Assembly: GCF_003387155.1 (NCBI RefSeq)
Contig: NZ_QUMT01000002.1
Coordinates: 439,694 to 503,693, forward strand
Reading direction: 5' to 3'
Source: Roseateles depolymerans
GTDB taxonomy: Bacteria; Pseudomonadota; Gammaproteobacteria; Burkholderiales; Burkholderiaceae_C
DNA length: 64,000 nucleotides
Numbering within the stretch: the stretch's first letter is position 1; each line of letters begins with the position of its first letter. Made by a program: the position numbers and the translations under genes. Positions 36,961-46,587 of this stretch are shown piece by piece. The notes below the pieces were generated by a model that was not told the origin of the DNA, made no database searches, and saw nothing but the letters and a program-made list of their open reading frames with translations.

Positions 36961-38063
36961 TATGTCAGTTGCGGTGCCGCAGCCGTGAGCCCTGGCGGTG
37001 GCACCATGAGCGTCCGCAATTCTGCGGCGGCTCGTGCCAGTTCGGCTTCGCTGGCGTCGCGCAACAGCACCTTGGGCGCCTTGGCCAACTGCGGGAAGTG
37101 GTTGGTGAGCGAGCGTTCGTACCCGGGGTCGTAGTGGTCCCGCATGAGCTCCCCGAAAACGTCGGCCCATTGGCCCGCGCTGGCCTGCGACTGCCAGCGA
37201 CGCACGCGCTCGCGGCCGCGCAGGCTGACCAGGCCCTCCAGGAGTGCGCCGAAGGCGTCCGGCTGAGCATGGAAGTGGGCATAGTCCTCCAGCAGCAGCT
37301 GGACGCGGCCCGCTTCTTCCATTGAGATCCAGATGCACTGGCCGTTGTCGCGCAGTTGCTGGTGCAGCGGCTCAGGGAGCTGCACGCTGCCGATCTTGCG
37401 GCTCTCGCTCTCCACAAAGACCGGGCGCTGAGGGTCGAGGCGGGAGAGTGCCTGCCACATCGCCGTGTCGAAGGCCTTCTGGCTGGGTTGCGGTTCTCCC
37501 GGCAGTGCGCCCAGGACCGAGCCGCGATGGCGGGCCAGGCCTTCCAGGTCCAATACCTGCTCGCCTTGCTCCGCCAGGTGGCGAAGCAACCGCGTCTTGC
37601 CGGTGCCGGTGCGCCCGCACAGGACCACGAAGCGCAGTTGCCGCGGCAAGTCCGCCAGCGTCTTGATGACTTCGCCGCGGAAGGCCTTGTAGCCGCCCAC
37701 CAGTTGCAGGGACTTGAAGCCAATCTGGTTGAGGAACCAGTTCATGCTGCCGGAGCGCTGGCCCCCTCGCCAGCAGTACACCAGCGGCCGCCAGTGCTTC
37801 TGCATCAAGTCCCGCTGCTCGTCCAGGTGGCGGGCAATGTTGCGGGCCACCATGGCTGCACCCACCTTGCGCGCCTCCAGCGGATCCTGCCGGTACAACG
37901 TGCCCACCGTCACTCGCTCTTCGTTGCTCAGCACCGGCCAGTTCACGGCGCCGGGAACGTGATCCTCGGCAAACTCCAGCGGCGTGCGCACGTCAATGAT
38001 GTGGTGGAACGCGTCGAGCTTGGCAAAGGCCTGGTCGGCGGGAATCTGGTGGTAGGTGCTCAT
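36960..38063 (-). CDS. mnmH: tRNA 2-selenouridine synthase
   Basis: A 367-residue enzyme that replaces sulfur by selenium (through a geranyl intermediate) in wobble 2-thiouridine of tRNA Lys, Glu and Gln. The N-terminal rhodanese domain has IIDVRTPLEF and the catalytic Cys in PLVYCWRGGQRSG (~93). The C-terminal P-loop domain has CGRTGTGKTRLL. It needs selenophosphate from SelD, which is not in the window. ATG 38061-38063 is used; a TTG at 38075 would add four residues. The leader carries a hexanucleotide repeat. Confidence 0.94.
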   Translation of the reverse strand: MSTYHQIPADQAFAKLDAFHHIIDVRTPLEFAEDHVPGAVNWPVLSNEERVTVGTLYRQDPLEARKVGAAMVARNIARHLDEQRDLMQKHWRPLVYCWRGGQRSGSMNWFLNQIGFKSLQLVGGYKAFRGEVIKTLADLPRQLRFVVLCGRTGTGKTRLLRHLAEQGEQVLDLEGLARHRGSVLGALPGEPQPSQKAFDTAMWQALSRLDPQRPVFVESESRKIGSVQLPEPLHQQLRDNGQCIWISMEEAGRVQLLLEDYAHFHAQPDAFGALLEGLVSLRGRERVRRWQSQASAGQWADVFGELMRDHYDPGYERSLTNHFPQLAKAPKVLLRDASEAELARAAAELRTLMVPPPGLTAAAPQLT

Positions 38064-38110
38064 AAGCCCGAACAATTGAGAAAGGTCGCCGGCCCGTCAC
38101 CGGATGACCT

Positions 38111-38146
38111 CGAAGCCGAAGCCGAAGCCGAAGCCGAAGCCGAAGC
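38111..38146 (+). repeat. Six exact CGAAGC hexanucleotide repeats
   Basis: Six uninterrupted copies of CGAAGC lie in the 219-base spacer between the glnD stop and the mnmH start, on the leader side of mnmH. Such exact arrays are prone to slippage. Confidence 0.9.
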
Positions 38147-38282
38147 CGCGGTGGGAACCGGGCTGCAGGGCCACTGCCACTGGACGGCCGCCAGGAGACG
38201 GGTCCAACGGTGGAGCAATCGGGAGGCCCCCGCGTGATTGTCCTGGTGCCGTCGGTTGATGCGGTCGGTGGGGCGCCGAGGG

Positions 38283-40919
38283 TCAGTGGACCGACAGCAC
38301 GTCCAGCAGTTCCCCTTCGATCTGCAGTTGCATCCGGCTCTGCTGCAGCGCGGCTCCATCCAGCAGGAACGTATCTTCCACCCGCTCGCCCAGGGTGGAC
38401 ACCTTCGCCAGCTGCAGGTTGATGCCGTGACGCGCCAGCACCCGGGCGATGCCGTACAGCAGCCCCGCACGGTCGCTCGCGCTGACCGACAGCAGCCAGC
38501 GCTGCGCACGTTCGTCCGGCCGCAGGTCCACCCGGGGCGTGAACGGGAAACTCTTGACCCGACGCGAGAGCCGCCCCTTGCGCGGCTCCGGCAGCGGGTT
38601 GGGCGAGACCAGCGCCAGCGAGAGCTTGGACTCCACCAGCGCCGTCAGGTCGCGGTGGTGCAGGTCCAGCTCCGGCGCGATGACCTGGAAGGTGTCCAGC
38701 GCATAACCGCTGCGCGTGGTGTGGACCTTCGCGTCCAAAATGTTGAAGCCAGCGCCATCGAAGTACCCGCAGATGCGGGCAAACAAGTCCTGCTGGTCCC
38801 GGGCATAGACCAGCACCTGCAGGCCTTCGCCCACCGGCGACGGGCGCGCCCGCACCACCGGCTCGGTGCTGTCGACATGGCGCCAGAGCGCGCGCGCATG
38901 CCAGGCCAGGTCCTGGGCGTCATGCCGGGCAAAGTAGCTGAGGTCCAGCGTCTTCCACAAGGCGTCCTCCGTGCCCGGCAACTGCGCCAGCAGTGCCAGC
39001 GCATGGCGCGCTTCGGTCTTGCGGGCCTCGATCTCGGCCGCCAGATTGGGCTTGGCACCGCCCAGAGCGCGCAGCGTCAGCCGGTAGCAGTCTTCCAGCA
39101 GCTTGCCCTTCCAGGCATTCCAGACCTTGGGGCCGGTGCCGCGGATGTCCGCCACCGTCAGCAGGTAAAGCGCGGTGAGGTGGCGCTCGTCCTTGACCAG
39201 CGCCGCGAACTGCTCGATGACGTCCGGGTCGGACAAGTCCTCTTTCTGCGCCACCCGAGAGAGGGTGAGGTGATGCTCCACCAGGAACTCCACCAGGTCG
39301 GCATCTTCCTTGGACAGGTGATGCGCTCGGCAGAACCGACGCGCCTCGACCGCGCCCAGCTCGGAATGGTCCCCGCCGCGGCCCTTGGCAATGTCGTGGA
39401 AAAGGGCGGCGATGTAGAGCACCTCCGGCCGGTCGAACTGCACCGCCAGTTGCGAGCAGAACGGATATTCGTGGGTGTGCTCCGGCACAAAGAACCGGCG
39501 CATGTTGCGCAGCACCATCAGGATGTGCTGGTCCACCGTGTAGACGTGGAACAGGTCATGCTGCATCTGCCCGACGATGGCGCGGAAGGGCCACAGGTAA
39601 CGGCCCAGCACCGAGGTCTGGTTCATCAGGCGGAAAGCGTGGGTCTGCCCCTGCGTCTGCTGCAGGATGCGCATGAAGGTCTCGCGGTTGGCCGGGTCGC
39701 GCCGGAAGCCGCTGTTCATGAGGCCACGTGCGTGATACAGCGCGCGCAGCGTCTTGGCCGACAGGCCTTTGATACCGGTGGTCTGCTGGTAGACCAGGAA
39801 GGTCTGGAGGATGGCCTCGGGATGCCGCTCGTAGAGGTCATCCGTGACGACTTCCAGCATGCCGGAACGCTCAACGAAGAAGTCGTTGACCGGGCGCAGG
39901 CCGTTGTCCCGCGTGCCGTTGACCTGCTCTTCCAGGTTGAGCAGGGTGATCAGGTTCAGCTGGGTCACCGCCTTGGCGGCCCAGTAGTAGCGTCGCATCA
40001 GGTGTTCGGACGCGCGCAGGGACGGGGTGGAGGCATAACCGAAGCTTTCCGCAACGGCTGTCTGCAGGTCGAAGACCAGGCGGTCCTCGCGCCGGCCCGC
40101 CGCAATGTGCAGCCGGCAGCGGATGAGCTTGAGCACGCCTTCGTTGCGCTGCAGGGCACGCGCTTCCAGGGCGGTGATCAGCCCCTTGGCCGCCAGTTGC
40201 GGCCAGGTCTTGCCCAGCGACGCGGCCCGTGCAATCCAGATGAGCACCTGCAGGTCCCGCAGTCCACCGGGGCTTTCCTTGCAGTTGGGCTCCAGCGCGT
40301 AGGGTGTGTCCTCGTACTTGGTGTGCCGCTGCCGCATCTCAAGGGTCTTGGCCCGCATGAAGGCGCGCGGGTCCATGGCCTGGTTGAAGGCCTTGTCGAA
40401 CTGCCGCACCAGCGCGCGGCCGCCCGCCAGCCAGCGGGATTCGAGCAGCGCCGTCTGAATGGTCACGTCCGCCGCCGCCTCGTCCAGGCATTCCCGCACC
40501 GTCCGCACCGACGAGCCGATCTCCAGCCCGATGTCCCAGCAGGCCGTGATGAAGGTTTCGATGGCCTGCTTCAGCGGACCCGGCTGGTCCGCTTCCAGGC
40601 CCTCGGGCAGCAGCAGCAGGACGTCGACGTCGGAATGGGGGAAGAGCTCGCCGCGGCCATAACCGCCCACCGCCACCAGCGCGGCGTCGGGTGCCTGCTC
40701 GGCGAGGCCGGCGAAGGTCCACAGGCGCTGCAAGGTGCCGTCCACATGACGAGCCAGTTGGCGCATCAGCCGGGTGGCGGCCGAGATGGTCGGCTTGGAA
40801 GCGGCGAATTCCTGCAGCAGGGCCTGCTTGCCGGACTTGAAGTCCTGTCGCAGCGTCGCAATCGGGGTCGGGGCACCCGCAGGGGCGGGCATGCGGCCGG
40901 GGGCAGGGACTGCGCTCAT
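38283..40919 (-). CDS. glnD: Bifunctional uridylyltransferase/uridylyl-removing enzyme of PII
   Basis: An 878-residue nitrogen sensor that adds UMP to PII proteins under nitrogen limitation and removes it when glutamine is high. The nucleotidyltransferase domain has [19 protein letters not shown] (~87-105), the HD hydrolase domain has [18 protein letters not shown] (~500-520), and two ACT glutamine-sensing domains follow (~690-770 and 805-878; [21 protein letters not shown] and [20 protein letters not shown]). The length is normal. It lies 77 bases downstream of map on the same strand, the usual order in Burkholderiales. Confidence 0.97.
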   Translation of the reverse strand: MSAVPAPGRMPAPAGAPTPIATLRQDFKSGKQALLQEFAASKPTISAATRLMRQLARHVDGTLQRLWTFAGLAEQAPDAALVAVGGYGRGELFPHSDVDVLLLLPEGLEADQPGPLKQAIETFITACWDIGLEIGSSVRTVRECLDEAAADVTIQTALLESRWLAGGRALVRQFDKAFNQAMDPRAFMRAKTLEMRQRHTKYEDTPYALEPNCKESPGGLRDLQVLIWIARAASLGKTWPQLAAKGLITALEARALQRNEGVLKLIRCRLHIAAGRREDRLVFDLQTAVAESFGYASTPSLRASEHLMRRYYWAAKAVTQLNLITLLNLEEQVNGTRDNGLRPVNDFFVERSGMLEVVTDDLYERHPEAILQTFLVYQQTTGIKGLSAKTLRALYHARGLMNSGFRRDPANRETFMRILQQTQGQTHAFRLMNQTSVLGRYLWPFRAIVGQMQHDLFHVYTVDQHILMVLRNMRRFFVPEHTHEYPFCSQLAVQFDRPEVLYIAALFHDIAKGRGGDHSELGAVEARRFCRAHHLSKEDADLVEFLVEHHLTLSRVAQKEDLSDPDVIEQFAALVKDERHLTALYLLTVADIRGTGPKVWNAWKGKLLEDCYRLTLRALGGAKPNLAAEIEARKTEARHALALLAQLPGTEDALWKTLDLSYFARHDAQDLAWHARALWRHVDSTEPVVRARPSPVGEGLQVLVYARDQQDLFARICGYFDGAGFNILDAKVHTTRSGYALDTFQVIAPELDLHHRDLTALVESKLSLALVSPNPLPEPRKGRLSRRVKSFPFTPRVDLRPDERAQRWLLSVSASDRAGLLYGIARVLARHGINLQLAKVSTLGERVEDTFLLDGAALQQSRMQLQIEGELLDVLSVH

Positions 40920-40995
40920 GTCACGGTGCTCGGGAAAAGGGCGGGCAGGATCGTCGCGCAGACGCGGCTGGATCCGGCCCGCGGGCGCTCACGGG

Positions 40996-41814
40996 TCAGG
41001 CCGAAGCCGTCTGCGCCAGCACAAAGGCGGGCGGGGGCGGCGTGCCGGCCGACTGCGTCAGGATCTCGTAGCCGGTTTCGGTGACCAGGACGGTGTGTTC
41101 CCACTGCGCGGAAAGGGAGCGGTCCTTGGTGACGATGGTCCAGCCGTCCCGCAGTTCGCCGATTTCGCGGCGGCCGGCGTTGATCATCGGCTCGACGGTG
41201 AAGATCATGCCGGGCACCATCTCCTGCAGCGTGCCGGGGCGGCCGTAGTGCAGTACCTGCGGCTCTTCGTGGAACTTCTGGCCGATGCCGTGCCCGCAGT
41301 ATTCGCGCACCACGGAGAAGCCCGCGCTTTCGGCAAAGGTCTGGATGGCATGGCCGATGTCGCCCAGGCGCCCACCCGGTCGCACCTTCTGGATGCCCTT
41401 CCACATGGCTTCATAGGTGAAGTTGCACAGCCGATTGGCGGCAATGGAGCCTTCCCCCACCACAAACATGCGGCTGGTGTCCCCGTGCCAGCCATCCTTG
41501 ATGACGGTGACATCGATGTTGAGGATGTCCCCGTTTTTCAGCGGGCGGTCATTGGGGATGCCATGGCACACCTGATGGTTGATCGAGGTGCAGATGGACT
41601 TGGGGTAGGGCGTATAGCCGGGCGGCTGGTAGTTCAGCGGCGCTGGAATGGCCTGCTGCACATTGACGATGTAGTCGTGCGCCAGCTTGTCCAGGTGTTC
41701 GGTGGTCACGCCGGGTTTGACATGCGGGGTGAGCATGTCCAGCACCTCGGAAGCGAGGCGGCCGGCGATGCGCATGGCGTCGATGTCGGCGCCGGTCTTG
41801 ATCGTGATGGTCAT
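40996..41814 (-). CDS. map: Methionine aminopeptidase, type I
   Basis: A 272-residue cobalt/iron/zinc enzyme that removes the initiator Met from new proteins. Metal ligands are in place: Asp in NIDVT and GDTSRMF, His in GHGIGQKFHEEP, Glu in FTVEPMI and in WEHTVLV. The CTSINHQVCHG segment is typical of type Ia enzymes. Start ATG 41812-41814. A 14-bp tandem repeat lies in the leader upstream. Confidence 0.97.
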   Translation of the reverse strand: MTITIKTGADIDAMRIAGRLASEVLDMLTPHVKPGVTTEHLDKLAHDYIVNVQQAIPAPLNYQPPGYTPYPKSICTSINHQVCHGIPNDRPLKNGDILNIDVTVIKDGWHGDTSRMFVVGEGSIAANRLCNFTYEAMWKGIQKVRPGGRLGDIGHAIQTFAESAGFSVVREYCGHGIGQKFHEEPQVLHYGRPGTLQEMVPGMIFTVEPMINAGRREIGELRDGWTIVTKDRSLSAQWEHTVLVTETGYEILTQSAGTPPPPAFVLAQTASA

Positions 41815-41894
41815 GGGCCCGATTCTAGCGAACAGGGCCTGTCCAGGCAGGCATCAGGGACAGTGCCGGGCGGGCTGACGCCAATTCCGCACAA

Positions 41895-41964
41895 GGGCGT
41901 CCGGCTCTGGGCGTCCGGCTGTGAGCGCCCGGCTCTGGGCGCCCGGATGCCGGCGCCCGGCTTC
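41895..41964 (+). repeat. Five 14-bp tandem repeats upstream of map
   Basis: GGGCGTCCGGCTCT, GGGCGTCCGGCTGT, GAGCGCCCGGCTCT, GGGCGCCCGGATGC and CGGCGCCCGGCTTC follow head to tail between the uppP stop and map start. The units are GC-rich and contain GGCGCCC-type palindromes. Confidence 0.85.
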
Positions 41965-41970
41965 GTCCGC

Positions 41971-42801
41971 TCAGTCTTGCCAGACCACGACGCCGGTGTA
42001 GGCCGTCACCAGCACCACGATGCCAAAGGCGATGCGATACCAGGCAAACGGCGTGAAGCTGTGGCTGGCGATGTAGCGCAGCAGCCAGCGCACGCAGATC
42101 CAGGCACTGATGAAGGAAAACAGCAGGCCCACGGCAAACAGCGGCACATCGGCCACCGCCAGCGAGTCGCGCTCCTTGTAGAGGCTGTACAGGCCCGCGC
42201 CGATCAGGGTCGGGATGGCCAGGAAGAAGCTGAAGTCGGTGGCCGCCTTGCGGGACAGGCCCAGCAGCATGCCGCCGATGATGGTCGAGCCCGACCGGCT
42301 GGTGCCCGGCACCATGGCCAGGCACTGCACCAGGCCAACCTTCAGGGCATCCCAAGGGGTCATCTGGTCGACCTCATGCACCCGCACGGCACTGGCGGGA
42401 CGACGCTCCGCCCAAAGGATGATGATGCCGCCCACGATGAAGGTGGTGGCCACCACCACCGGCGTGAACAGGTGGGCCTTGATGGCCTTGCCGAAGAGCA
42501 GGCCCAGGATCACCGCCGGCAGGAAGCCGATGGCCACGTTCAGCACGAAGCGGCGGGCCCGCTCATCATTGCCCAGGCCCGCAGCCGTCTCGCGCAGGCG
42601 CTGCCAGTAGACGATGATCACCGCCAGGATGGCGCCGGTCTGGATGGCAATCTCGAAAACCTTGCCCCGGGTGTCATCGAACCCGCCGAGCAGCGAGCCC
42701 GCCAAAATCAGATGGCCGGTCGAGGAGATCGGCAAGAATTCGGTCAGGCCTTCCACGATCCCCATGATCGCGGCTTTGATCAACATCACTGTGTCCAACA
42801 T
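41971..42801 (-). CDS. uppP: Undecaprenyl-diphosphatase
   Basis: A 276-residue inner-membrane enzyme that recycles the undecaprenyl carrier for peptidoglycan synthesis and gives bacitracin tolerance. Hallmarks are [18 protein letters not shown] near the N-terminus and [14 protein letters not shown] (~170), with about eight membrane helices. ATG 42799-42801 is given; the next codon, TTG 42796-42798, is better spaced from GGAG and matches the family N-terminus (MDxVxLxKA), so it may be the real start. It is the first of the leftward uppP-map-glnD run. Confidence 0.96.
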   Translation of the reverse strand: MLDTVMLIKAAIMGIVEGLTEFLPISSTGHLILAGSLLGGFDDTRGKVFEIAIQTGAILAVIIVYWQRLRETAAGLGNDERARRFVLNVAIGFLPAVILGLLFGKAIKAHLFTPVVVATTFIVGGIIILWAERRPASAVRVHEVDQMTPWDALKVGLVQCLAMVPGTSRSGSTIIGGMLLGLSRKAATDFSFFLAIPTLIGAGLYSLYKERDSLAVADVPLFAVGLLFSFISAWICVRWLLRYIASHSFTPFAWYRIAFGIVVLVTAYTGVVVWQD

Positions 42802-43049
42802 CAACTCCAGGTGGGCTACCGTCCGCTTTCCGGACATCGGCGCGGGGCCGGGGCATGATAGGGGAGTTGCCCGGGGCCCACGGGCGAATCGCGGCGCTTC
42901 GTACCCCCGAATGAACGTTGGACAGCGAACAGACAACTCGCTGACAGCCCGCAGACAGCTTCGAAGTGTCCGGGGAACAGACAGCGCGGTGAGCAGGCAG
43001 GTGGTGGGGGTGAGTGCCCCTTGCTGTGCCCGGGTCCCGGCGCTACAGT

Positions 43050-43066
43050 ACTGACCGGTTAGTCAG
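43050..43066. promoter_or_regulatory. Palindromic operator before the TetR gene
   Basis: ACTGAC and GTCAGT form an inverted repeat with a six-base centre (CGGTTA). It ends eight bases before the TetR start codon, the usual place for an autoregulatory TetR operator; the ACCGGTTAGTCAGT half is a common TetR-type site. Confidence 0.65.
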
Positions 43067-43074
43067 TTGCGCCC

Positions 43075-43755
43075 ATGTCATCCCCCTCCCACGCCTCCCC
43101 CTCGCAGCGACAGCGGCGCAAGGAAGCCCGTCCGCAGGAACTGCTGGATGCGGCCCTGGCCCTTTTCGTCGAAAAAGGCTTCGCCGCGACCCGGTCGGAA
43201 GAGGTGGCCGCACGGGCCGGCGTGTCCAAGGGCACGCTGTACCTGTATTACCCGTCCAAGGAAGAGCTGTTCAAGGCGGTCATCCGCGAGTCGCTGGGCA
43301 GCAAGATCGCCGAGGGGCGCGAAGAGCTGGACAAGCACCAGGGCCCGATGGCGGAACTGCTGGTCTGGCTGATGCAGGAATGGTGGATGCGCCTGGGCCA
43401 GACGCCTGCTGGCGGCATCATGAAGATCATGCTGGCCGAGGCCCGCAATTTCCCCGAGATTGCCGCGTTCTATGTGGACGAGGTGATCGACCCCAGCTGC
43501 AACATGCTGGCCGAAGTGATCCGCCGCGGCGTGGCCAGCGGCGAATTCCGCCCGGTGGACCCCGATGCGGCCGTGCATGTGCTCATCGGGCCGGTGCTGC
43601 ATCTGGTGCTGCATCAATACTCCATCGGCGCCTGCGGACTCGACCTGGGGCCCAAGAAAGATCCCGAAGCGGTCATCGCGCTGCACATGGACCTGCTTTT
43701 CAAGGGACTCCTCAACCGCCCGGACCATGAAGGCGGGTCCGCCGCCCACGCCTAG
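43075..43755 (+). CDS. TetR/AcrR-family repressor
   Basis: A 226-residue regulator with an N-terminal helix-turn-helix (LLDAALALFVEKGFAATRSEEVAARAGVSKGTLYLYY, ~23-62, split here by the recognition helix GVSKGTLYLYYPSKEEL) and a C-terminal ligand-binding domain (~85-215). It starts a plus-strand cluster with a Pcm-like methyltransferase, a rhodanese and a TolC-family channel, so efflux of a small molecule is the likely response. A palindromic operator overlaps the leader, suggesting autorepression. The cognate pump genes are not in the window. Confidence 0.92.
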   Translation: MSSPSHASPSQRQRRKEARPQELLDAALALFVEKGFAATRSEEVAARAGVSKGTLYLYYPSKEELFKAVIRESLGSKIAEGREELDKHQGPMAELLVWLMQEWWMRLGQTPAGGIMKIMLAEARNFPEIAAFYVDEVIDPSCNMLAEVIRRGVASGEFRPVDPDAAVHVLIGPVLHLVLHQYSIGACGLDLGPKKDPEAVIALHMDLLFKGLLNRPDHEGGSAAHA

Positions 43756-43802
43756 AATATCGCCCGCATCGGTGCGCCATGGGGCCACCGGAAGGACTGG
43801 AC

Positions 43803-44456
43803 ATGAACTTCGAAAAAGCCCGCTTCAACATGATCGAGCAGCAGATCCGCCCCTGGGATGTGCTGGACACCTCCGTGCTGGATCTGCTGGCCGTCGTCAA
43901 GCGCGAGGACTTCGTTCCCGCCGCGCTGCGCGACAAGGCCTTCACCGACGTCGAGCTGCCCCTGGGTCAGGGTCGCCATGCGCTGCCGCCGCGGGTGGAA
44001 GCCCGCTGGATGCAGGAGCTGCAGGTCAAGCGGCATGAGAAGGTGTTGGAAATCGGCACCGGCACCGGCTATCTGGCCGCGCTGCTGGGCTACAAGGTGC
44101 AACAGGTGTTCACCGTCGAGCGCGACGCCGCGCTGGCCGCGCAGGCGCGTGAGTCGCTGCGCCGCGCCGGGGTGCTGAACGTCACGGTGGTGGAGGGCGA
44201 CGGTGCCAAGGGCCTGCCCGGCGAAGCGCCGTTCGACGTGATCCTGCTGTCCGGATCGGTGCATCAGGTGCCTCAGGTGCTGCTGGACCAGCTCAAGGTC
44301 GGCGGCCGTCTGGGCGCGATCGTCGGGGACGAGCCGGCGATGGTGGCCAGCATTACCTACCGCACTGGCGAGCGCGAATACAAGCGTGAGAACCTGTTCG
44401 AGACGGTGGTGGAGCGCCTGCCTGGCTTCGAAGCCGGTTCGCAGTTCACGTTCTGA
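43803..44456 (+). CDS. Pcm-like SAM-dependent methyltransferase
   Basis: A 217-residue methyltransferase of the protein-L-isoaspartate methyltransferase family. The SAM motif VLEIGTGTGYLAALL (~80-95) and ILLSGSVHQVPQVLLDQLKVGG are clear. The Pcm substrate signature GHGQTIS, present in the second Pcm at 63.4 kb, is here replaced by LPLGQGRHALPP. Repair activity on isoaspartate is therefore doubtful and the true substrate unknown. ATG 43803 has GAAGGA about seven bases upstream. It sits between TetR and a rhodanese in a common Burkholderiales order that leads to TolC. Confidence 0.88.
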   Translation: MNFEKARFNMIEQQIRPWDVLDTSVLDLLAVVKREDFVPAALRDKAFTDVELPLGQGRHALPPRVEARWMQELQVKRHEKVLEIGTGTGYLAALLGYKVQQVFTVERDAALAAQARESLRRAGVLNVTVVEGDGAKGLPGEAPFDVILLSGSVHQVPQVLLDQLKVGGRLGAIVGDEPAMVASITYRTGEREYKRENLFETVVERLPGFEAGSQFTF

Positions 44457-44493
44457 CGGTCACGCCGCCAGGCCCACGTCCGCTCGCTCACGT

Positions 44494-44517
44494 CCACGCC
44501 CACGACCACGCCCACGA
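44494..44517 (+). repeat. Four CCACGM hexanucleotide repeats
   Basis: CCACGC, CCACGA, CCACGC and CCACGA lie in tandem just before the rhodanese gene, in a 70-base spacer with further CCACGT-like units. They leave no room for a usual ribosome-binding site. Confidence 0.8.
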
Positions 44518-44525
44518 CTCCCACC

Positions 44526-44855
44526 ATGCTCACCCTGACTGTCGAGGAACTGGACGCCTGGGCCCGGCAGACGCCATCGGCGCTGCTGCTGGACGTGCGC
44601 GAGCCGTGGGAGGTGGCGCTGGCCCGCATTGACGTGCCGGGTCTTGCCAGTCTGCATCTGCCGATGGGGGATATTCCGTCAGACTTGCAGCGGCTGGATC
44701 CTGAGCAGCCCATCGCCGTTTATTGTCATCACGGTGTCCGAAGTCAGCAGGTCGTCGCATTTCTGACCCGGCAAGGCTTTGATGTCGTCTATAACCTCGC
44801 CGGCGGCATCGACGCCTGGTCCAGGGAGATCGACCCATCGGTGCCGCGTTACTGA
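44526..44855 (+). CDS. Rhodanese-like sulfurtransferase domain protein
   Basis: A 109-residue single rhodanese domain. The active-site Cys is in AVYCHHGVRSQQVV (~72), and LLLDVREPWE and YNLAGGIDAW mark the fold. Such proteins move sulfane sulfur or act as stress-related thiol carriers. No ribosome-binding site is obvious before ATG 44526, where CCACG repeats lie. It belongs to the TetR-to-TolC run. Confidence 0.9.
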   Translation: MLTLTVEELDAWARQTPSALLLDVREPWEVALARIDVPGLASLHLPMGDIPSDLQRLDPEQPIAVYCHHGVRSQQVVAFLTRQGFDVVYNLAGGIDAWSREIDPSVPRY

Positions 44856-44899
44856 CCCATTGCCTGTTCGAGAACATTACATAGACAAGAGGAAGCTTC

Positions 44900-46246
44900 A
44901 TGGCCGCTGATCGCCGTACATCCCTGACCCGCCGCCCGCTGCGGATGACGCTGTTGATGGTCGCCCTCGGGCTGGCCGGCGCCGTGCGTGCACAGAGCCT
45001 GCAGGAGCTGTATGAAGCTGCCCGCGCCTATGACGCCACCTATCTGGCCGCCCGTGCGGTGGCAGACTCGGCCCAGTATCAGCTGGGGCAGGCCGAGGCG
45101 CTGAACCGGCCGAAGGTCGGGTTGGGGGTGAGCGCCACCCGGACCGAGACCGATCCGCCCAGCAAGGTGTCGCGGGATCGGTTTGGGAACACCGTGTCGA
45201 ATGCGGGGTTGACGGCGTCGTATGCGTTGTTCAATCGCAGCAACAGCGTGACCATCGAGCAGGCGCGGAAAAATGTGGAGGTGGCGCAGTCCGATCTGGA
45301 TACGGCGGAGCAGGATCTGATCATTCGGATTGCGACGGCTTATTTCGATGTGCTGGCTGCCAAGGATGCGCTGGCGACGACGCAGGCGAACAAGACGGCG
45401 ATTGCGGAGCAGTTGGCTTCGGCGAAGCGAAACTTCGAGGTGGGTACGGCCACCATCACCGATACGCGGGAAGCGCAGGCGCGGTATGACCTGGCAACGG
45501 CGCAGGAACTGGCGGCCGACAATGACCTTCGGGTGAAGGGCGTGACGCTGGACCAGTTGGTCGGCCGGGTGGGCGTGCAGCCGCGTCCGCTGGCACAGCC
45601 GGTGGCGCTGCCGCCGGTCACGCCGTCCACCGTGGATGCCTGGGTGAATACGGCGGAGAGCAGTCATCCCGCTATTCGGAAGGCGCAGTTGGGGCTGGAT
45701 GTGGCGCGGTTGGAGATCGATAAGGCGAAGGCGGCGCGTCTGCCGACCGTGGACCTGAGCGGCAGCTTCGGTAGCCAGCACACCACCGGGACTGGGGTCA
45801 GCTACACCGGCACGACCACCAATGCGCAGGCAGCGGTGGCGTTGAACATGCCTCTTTACAGCGGCGGTGCGATCACCAATCGAATCCGTGAAACGGTCTC
45901 GCTGGAAGAGAAGTCGCGTAACGATCTGGCATATGCGCAGCGCAGCGTGGAAGAAGGCACCAAGCGAGCCTTCTTTGGGGTGCAGTCGCTGTTGGCTCAG
46001 GTGAAAGCCTATGAAGCCGCCGAAGCATCCTCCCAGTTGGCGCTCGAGGCCACCCAACTCGGCTACAAGGTCGGGGTGCGGGTCAACCTGGATGTGCTGA
46101 ATGCGCAGCTCCAGCTCTACACAACGCAGCGCGATCTGGCGCGTGCTCGATATGACGTGCTGGTCAACAGCCTGCGGTTGCGGCAAGCCTCAGGGCAGTT
46201 GCGGCCGGAAGACGTGACGGCGGTGAACGGGCTCTTGGCTCGGTGA
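44900..46246 (+). CDS. TolC-family outer-membrane efflux protein
   Basis: A 448-residue outer-membrane channel: signal peptide (MTLLMVALGLAGAVRA, ~14-29) followed by the doubled alpha-helical/beta TolC repeat. The two halves begin SLQELYEAARAYDATYLAARA and HPAIRKAQLGLDVARLEIDKA. The length matches TolC. AGGAAG lies about 10 bases before ATG 44900. TolC trimers connect inner-membrane pumps or type I secretion systems to the outside; the pump partner is not encoded here, but TetR at the head of the run suggests efflux. Confidence 0.95.
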   Translation: MAADRRTSLTRRPLRMTLLMVALGLAGAVRAQSLQELYEAARAYDATYLAARAVADSAQYQLGQAEALNRPKVGLGVSATRTETDPPSKVSRDRFGNTVSNAGLTASYALFNRSNSVTIEQARKNVEVAQSDLDTAEQDLIIRIATAYFDVLAAKDALATTQANKTAIAEQLASAKRNFEVGTATITDTREAQARYDLATAQELAADNDLRVKGVTLDQLVGRVGVQPRPLAQPVALPPVTPSTVDAWVNTAESSHPAIRKAQLGLDVARLEIDKAKAARLPTVDLSGSFGSQHTTGTGVSYTGTTTNAQAAVALNMPLYSGGAITNRIRETVSLEEKSRNDLAYAQRSVEEGTKRAFFGVQSLLAQVKAYEAAEASSQLALEATQLGYKVGVRVNLDVLNAQLQLYTTQRDLARARYDVLVNSLRLRQASGQLRPEDVTAVNGLLAR

Positions 46247-46314
46247 TCGGTTTTGGCCACCTTCGGGTGGCTTCTGTCTTTTTAGGGTTTTGGGTTTTTG
46301 CACTGCGATCGGAA

Positions 46315-46409
46315 GCGGCGAGCCGGGCACTGTTTGCTCCATGTCATTCCTGTCCGGCTTCGCCGGCCATTCCCTTCTTAACTTCCGCAAACAGCACCCG
46401 GCTCGCCGC
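46315..46409. repeat. Long inverted repeat with nested hairpin
   Basis: Arms of 23 bp at 46315-46337 and 46387-46409 match at 21 positions when one is reverse-complemented. The 49-base interior contains a tight CCGGC-TTC-GCCGG hairpin (46354-46366). It could be a small MITE/REP-like element or a structured RNA. Confidence 0.8.
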
Positions 46410-46542
46410 TCCCTCCAGCAGTGGTGTGCGGGAGAGTAGGGGGGGGTCTGCAACGAGTGAGGCATCGAACGGCCAGCTAAGCAGGCCAAGGGCCATCCGC
46501 ATGGCTGCCTCCGGCGCCGAGCAAACAGTACGCAGCAACCGT

Positions 46543-46587
46543 CACCGCCTCCACCGCCTCCACCGCCTCCACCGCCTCCACCGTCGG
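46543..46587 (+). repeat. CACCGCCTC 9-bp tandem repeat
   Basis: Four exact copies of CACCGCCTC plus a diverged fifth (CACCGTCGG), 175 bases upstream of yaaA. Confidence 0.9.

Noticed and set aside
38060-38509. Minus-strand ORF with a Ser-Ala repeat between glnD and mnmH
   Set aside because: It is another frame of the glnD 3' end plus the CGAAGC repeat; no start signal.
38238-41084. 948-codon plus-strand ORF opposite glnD
   Set aside because: Antisense shadow of a clearly motif-bearing GlnD.
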